Origin: Chloroflexota bacterium
GTDB lineage: Bacteria > Chloroflexota > UBA4733
DNA length: 17,558 bases
Assembly: GCA_023381895.1 (NCBI GenBank)
Contig: JAMCTA010000055.1
Coordinates: 1 to 17,558 of the forward strand
Direction of reading: 5' to 3'
Shown: positions 14,794 to 17,558 of the stretch, piece after piece
How positions within the stretch are numbered: position 1 is the stretch's first letter
Layout: every line of letters starts with the position of its first letter
The notes under the pieces: model-generated
The model's database searches: none
Told to the model about the DNA's origin: nothing
What the model saw: only the letters and a program-made list of their open reading frames with translations
Program-made: the position numbers and the translations under genes

Positions 14794-15999
14794 TTAAGTC
14801 CAGCCCATTTGCCGGCCACCCTGTCGCTCACGGGTGATCTTCTCGGCATAGCCGCTGCCGGAGTAAGCCGCCAGAGGATCTCGCACGCCCCCGAGCTCTT
14901 CACGCACATCCGCACATAACTCACGGACGTCCGTCTCGTACGCACGCTGCAGCACCTGCATCGCACCAATCACATCCCCCTGCTCCTGCTTTCGGTGCAA
15001 CTCCTCACGGTTCACAAGGAGGGCTTTGGCATAGGCGTGTTGTACGTTGAGGACAGAGAGGATGAGGGCTGGGATCTTGGGCTCGATGTTGTGTGACTGA
15101 TCCAGCATGTAGGCGACTTCACGCGCGCCACCCGCCTGCTCTTCCGCGACGAGCTCGTTGAAGATCAAGAACAGCTCATAAGGGTTGATCGATCCCACGA
15201 TGAGATCATCATCGCCGTACTTGCGGTTATTGAAGTGAAAACCACCAAGCCGGCGCTCCTCGAGGAGCAGCGCGACGATATGCTCAACATTCACACCTTG
15301 CGCGTGATGACCAAGGTCTACGAGAACCTGAGCTTGGGGGCCCAGCTGCTGGCACACCACAAGAGCAATCCCCCAGTCCGACAGATCGGTGTGGTAGAAG
15401 CCTGGCTCATAGAATTTGTACTCCACGAGCATTCGCATGTCTGCATCCATCACCGCATACATCGCGGTGAGGCACTCGACCATCCAGCGCTTGCGCTCTC
15501 GAAAGCTTGCTTGACCAGGGTAGTTGGTGCCATCGGCGAACCAGAGGCTCAGCAGCTTCGAATCGACAGCACGAGCGATCTCAACACACTCCAGCAGATG
15601 ATCCGTTGCTTTCCGGCGTACTGCCGGATTGAAGTGACACACACTTCCAAACTTGTAGTCTGGATCCTGGAAGACGTTGGGGTTGACGGCGCCGATACGT
15701 AACCCGAGCTCAGTAGCCGCACGCTTCAGCACACCGTAATCATCCACTTTGTCCCAAGGAATGTGGATTGCTACGGACGGGCATATGCCGGTGAGGCAGT
15801 GCACCTGCGCCGCATCCTGAAGCTTCTCAAATGGATCACGGGGGACGCCAGGCTGGCCAAATACAGCGAAGCGAGTGCCCGAATTGCCGAAGGCCCAGGA
15901 AGGGGTCTCTACCTCTTGCGCCAGGAGAGCCTTGCGCACCTGTGCCACATCGACGCCAGCATTCTCTGCCACCTGCTGAACAGTGAGGTGTGTTGACAT
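14794..15999 (-). CDS. rhaI: L-rhamnose isomerase family protein (RhaI type)
   Basis: This 401-residue protein resembles the Pseudomonas-type L-rhamnose isomerase (RhaI), a TIM-barrel enzyme that interconverts L-rhamnose and L-rhamnulose and often accepts other aldoses. Metal and catalytic residues expected from the family are visible: E193 ([10 protein letters not shown]), D228 ([11 protein letters not shown]), H255 ([14 protein letters not shown], with D263-D265) and D300 ([12 protein letters not shown]). The segment [15 protein letters not shown] is also typical. Length is close to normal. ATG 15999 has AGGAAAGG close upstream. A promoter-like TTGACA/TATCGT pair lies about 55 bases before the start, inside an inverted repeat. 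No rhamnulokinase, aldolase or mutarotase is in the window, so the sugar is not certain and a related isomerase activity is possible. Confidence 0.9.
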   Translation of the reverse strand: MSTHLTVQQVAENAGVDVAQVRKALLAQEVETPSWAFGNSGTRFAVFGQPGVPRDPFEKLQDAAQVHCLTGICPSVAIHIPWDKVDDYGVLKRAATELGLRIGAVNPNVFQDPDYKFGSVCHFNPAVRRKATDHLLECVEIARAVDSKLLSLWFADGTNYPGQASFRERKRWMVECLTAMYAVMDADMRMLVEYKFYEPGFYHTDLSDWGIALVVCQQLGPQAQVLVDLGHHAQGVNVEHIVALLLEERRLGGFHFNNRKYGDDDLIVGSINPYELFLIFNELVAEEQAGGAREVAYMLDQSHNIEPKIPALILSVLNVQHAYAKALLVNREELHRKQEQGDVIGAMQVLQRAYETDVRELCADVREELGGVRDPLAAYSGSGYAEKITRERQGGRQMGWT

Positions 16000-16053
16000 C
16001 GCCCTTTCCTCGTTTCCGCCGGCTCACATCTGCGTAAGCGAATGACCGTCACA

Positions 16054-16082
16054 ACGATAGATCAGCGCTGGAGGAGTGTCAA
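16054..16082 (-). promoter_or_regulatory. Candidate sigma-70-type promoter for the isomerase gene
   Basis: On the reverse strand a perfect -35 TTGACA (16082 down to 16077) is followed, after 17 bases, by TATCGT (16059 down to 16054), four of six matches to a -10. It sits about 55 bases before ATG 15999, leaving a short leader. This is the best-formed promoter in the window. Confidence 0.5.
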
Positions 16083-16089
16083 CACCTCC
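16070..16089. promoter_or_regulatory. Inverted repeat over the -35 box, possible operator
   Basis: GGAG (16070-16073) and GTGT (16076-16079) pair with ACAC (16082-16085) and CTCC (16086-16089), interrupted by a 2-base bulge. The element covers the -35 hexamer, where a bound repressor would block RNA polymerase. No regulator gene is in view. Confidence 0.35.
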
Positions 16090-16148
16090 CACAACACTCA
16101 CGTCCTGTGAAAAGCGCTGCCTAAGACTGAGGACTTGTGCCGCGAACG

Positions 16149-16775
16149 TTACCCACCGTAGGGGGCTACATCTACGACCTTCCAGCTGCCACCCTCAGGA
16201 ACGAGCGTCACCATACGCGTCACGCGGGCGCCACCCTGAAGCGTTAGTTGCACCTGAACCGTCGCAGCGCGCCCACCTGCACGGAGCACCGCCGCCCCTG
16301 CATAGTAGCGCACAAATAGGTGGGGAATGTTCAATAGCGTCGTTTCACCCTGCCCTTGTTGGACTAGAGTGCGCATGTCTGGCCCGAGCTCGTTGATGCT
16401 CGAATGGCCACTCGGATCCCGCAAGAGTGAGGCGAGAAGGTCGAGCGTCACCTGAGTAGCCTCGGAGACCGGTAGAGTCTTAGCAAGAGGGGTAGGCGTC
16501 ACTCGTGCTCGATGTTGTGGCGTCGGGAGAGGAGTGGGGTATACCGTCACGGTGGAGACAGCCGTGCTCGTCGCCGTCTTGGTATCCGTCGTCACTGATG
16601 ACACGACGGCAGTAGACAGCACAGTGACAGTTGACGTGACCGTGATTGCGTGGGTCAGAGTAGCTGCCTGAACGACCCTACCGTGAGACGCTCCAAAGCT
16701 GACTCCGCAGCCAGCCAAGAGGGTCAGAGGGGCAACGAGCACCGCCAGGACAATGCGGCTACGTCTGATCCCCAC
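16149..16775 (-). CDS. Small secreted lipoprotein, Thr/Val/Ser-rich stalk, unknown function
   Basis: I do not recognise this 208-residue protein as a named family. It has a lipoprotein signal: basic MGIRRSR, a hydrophobic core, then LLAGC with the lipid-modified Cys at 23. Residues about 38-76 are almost wholly Thr, Val, Ser and Ala, followed by a Pro/Thr linker (YPTPLPTPQ). The C-terminal domain, about 100-208, has a helix-like start and then strands (AATVQVQLTLQGGARVTRMV, GSWKVVDVAPYGG) that resemble NTF2-like or DUF4878-type lipoprotein domains. This suggests an anchored stalk with a small extracytoplasmic domain. The start is GTG 16775, with AGGA ten bases upstream. It is alone, reading away from infA and toward the isomerase gene, whose start is 150 bp beyond its stop. 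Confidence 0.82.
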   Translation of the reverse strand: MGIRRSRIVLAVLVAPLTLLAGCGVSFGASHGRVVQAATLTHAITVTSTVTVLSTAVVSSVTTDTKTATSTAVSTVTVYPTPLPTPQHRARVTPTPLAKTLPVSEATQVTLDLLASLLRDPSGHSSINELGPDMRTLVQQGQGETTLLNIPHLFVRYYAGAAVLRAGGRAATVQVQLTLQGGARVTRMVTLVPEGGSWKVVDVAPYGG

Positions 16776-17008
16776 GATATCTTTATCCTAACCTCTCTAC
16801 CAAACGGTTGATGTTACTGTACCAATGTCAGATGGCAAGGGCTCACAAACGTCCCAGGCCCTTCGCTCGGAACCCGCCAGAGCGAGTCGTGGTACCATAG
16901 CGGTGCTGCGCAGCGGAACATCAGGACCTCTTGTGTGGCCTTTTGATGAGGTCTCCCAGCACAAGTTGCGGCGAGTGCCATCAGCACGAATGATAGAGGA
17001 TAGACGAT

Positions 17009-17021
17009 AGGAGAGAACACG
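17009..17021 (+). promoter_or_regulatory. Ribosome binding site that places the infA start at ACG
   Basis: AGGAG at 17009-17013 lies five bases before ACG 17019 and eight before ACG 17022. The only other in-frame codons after the TAG stop at 17001 are ACG, ATA, GGA, GAG and AAC. So ribosome binding points to one of the two ACG codons. ATA 17007, with AGGA six bases upstream, is the other option. Further upstream (16925-16930 with 16948-16953) GACCTC/GAGGTC could form a leader hairpin. Confidence 0.55.
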
Positions 17022-17330
17022 ACGAAAGAATCGGGCGTCGAAGTCGAAGGAACAATTACCGAGGCTCTTTCCAACGGCTACTTCCGTGTACAGCTTGACC
17101 CACCAACGGGGGCTCCGAACGCCCAAGCACCTCTAGTAACGGCGTACATTGGCGGTAAGATGCGGACGAAATTCATCCGCGTCGTGGTCGGTGATCGTGT
17201 TCGCGTCGAGCTTTCACCGTACGATCTGACCCGTGGCCGCATCACCTGGCTGCTGAGCCGCCGCCGCAGCTTCAGCTCTGATGGAGAAGGGTCTAGCGCC
17301 CCTCCAGGGCCGTCACGACCATCTCGCTAG
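17019..17330 (+). CDS. infA: Translation initiation factor IF-1, non-canonical ACG start, with insert and C-terminal tail
   Basis: Read from ACG 17019, this 103-residue protein is plainly IF-1, the S1/OB-fold factor that binds the 30S A site. The signature [19 protein letters not shown] (47-65) runs into [12 protein letters not shown] (65-76), and the N-terminus reads [20 protein letters not shown]. No ATG, GTG or TTG lies in frame between the upstream TAG (17001) and the conserved core, so a standard gene finder would miss it. Compared with E. coli IF-1 (72 residues) it has about eight extra residues between FRVQL and the GKMR motif ([14 protein letters not shown]) and a tail of about 22 residues rich in Arg, Ser, Gly and Pro. 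It is not in a ribosomal protein cluster here, so it may be a second, diverged copy. The start could also be a base error for ATG. Confidence 0.85.
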   Translation, partial: TTKESGVEVEGTITEALSNGYFRVQLDPPTGAPNAQAPLVTAYIGGKMRTKFIRVVVGDRVRVELSPYDLTRGRITWLLSRRRSFSSDGEGSSAPPGPSRPSR

Positions 17331-17332
17331 GA

Positions 17333-17345
17333 CCCCTCCGAGGGG
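17333..17345. terminator. Short GC hairpin after infA
   Basis: CCCCT (17333-17337), loop CCG, AGGGG (17341-17345) begins two bases after the infA stop. The stem is short and no T-run follows, so a terminator role is only possible. It also lies downstream of the convergent partial gene at the right edge. No other structure stands out in 17331-17442. Confidence 0.25.
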
Positions 17346-17442
17346 CGGATAATCCCCCATCCAGGAAGCGCACCAGGGACGTCGCCTCAATCTGCGTTGA
17401 TTCCCGGATCCTCGCAGGAGGGCACACGGTGCTTTCAGAAGC

Positions 17443-17558
17443 CTAAGAGCTTTCGAAGAGAGAGGCCTGCGACGCCGCGCCAGACCTAGCACGGGTCCAC
17501 TGCGGTGCCACGGCGGGGAGCGCTGGCTCGCGCAGGAGATCCGCCAGAGCAGTGTTCC
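17443..17558 (-). CDS. C-terminus of an unidentified protein ending in a QASLF motif, cut by window edge
   Basis: On the reverse strand the frame ending at TAG 17445-17443 is open to the window edge and gives 37 residues, including LADLLREPALPAVAPQW and the end ASQASLFESS. Third positions are mostly G or C, as expected for coding DNA here, and the Pro/Ala-rich linker before a short motif looks like a natural protein tail. QASLF at five residues from the start of the last stretch resembles the bacterial sliding-clamp-binding pentapeptide (QL[S/D]LF), found at the ends of several DNA replication and repair proteins. The gene itself cannot be named. It converges on infA. Confidence 0.45.
   Translation of the reverse strand, partial: NTALADLLREPALPAVAPQWTRARSGAASQASLFESS

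Noticed and set aside
16999..17010. GATAGACGATAG, also present at 9436-9447.
   Set aside because: A shared 12-base word is expected by chance several times in a window of this length, and the two lie in opposite orientation relative to their genes.
1..17558. tRNA, rRNA, insertion sequences or phage genes.
   Set aside because: None was seen: no cloverleaf-like stretch in the gaps, no transposase motifs and no terminal repeats flanking gene blocks.

Overview
The window is about 17.6 kb of mid-GC DNA, mid to high 50s percent by eye. It comes from a free-living bacterium and carries 15 recognisable protein genes (one cut by the left edge), plus a probable cut gene at the right edge. There are no rRNA or tRNA genes, insertion sequences or CRISPR arrays that I can see. 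The mix of families (MacAB-type exporter with a very long Ala/Gln-rich fusion protein, MIP18-Mrp ATPase, ManD/RspA-type dehydratase, RhaI-type isomerase, D-aminoacylase-like hydrolase, PIG-L deacetylase) would suit a Chloroflexota-like bacterium. That is an impression from gene style, not a proof.

Layout. 1-371 (-): 5' part of an FAD/NAD(P) oxidoreductase, divergent from a ManD/RspA-type enolase-superfamily dehydratase (683-1924, +). Next come two reverse-strand hydrolases: a D-aminoacylase-like amidohydrolase (to 1990) and a PIG-L/LmbE deacetylase (3856-4641). A three-gene reverse-strand export operon follows: fusion protein (7130-9331), ATPase (6310-7122) and FtsX/MacB-type permease (4994-6313). 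After a 430-bp gap with strong hairpins comes a Nudix hydrolase (-). A forward cluster then holds a beta-lactamase-fold serine hydrolase and two Gfo/Idh/MocA oxidoreductases (10357-13529). Converging on it are an Mrp/ApbC-type ATPase and, upstream of that, an L-rhamnose-isomerase-family enzyme (15999 to 14794, -) with a recognisable promoter. The right end has a small lipoprotein (-), an infA (IF-1) gene with no ATG, GTG or TTG start (17019-17330, +), and the C-terminus of an unidentified protein ending in a clamp-binding-like QASLF motif.

How the genes may work together. Dehydratase, sugar isomerase, two sugar-type dehydrogenases, N-deacetylase and N-acyl-amino-acid-type hydrolase suggest scavenging of sugars, sugar acids or N-acylated glycan parts. 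No transporter, kinase or regulator for such a route is in view, so the pathway is inference. Three things most deserve a second look: (1) infA, which appears to start at ACG with a good Shine-Dalgarno and encodes an IF-1 with an insert and a tail; (2) the fusion protein, whose hairpin is built from about eleven in-phase 32-residue repeats and has a Cys-bracketed tip exactly at its midpoint; (3) the serine hydrolase, which keeps SxxK/SDN/KTG but lacks a signal peptide and the class A Glu.
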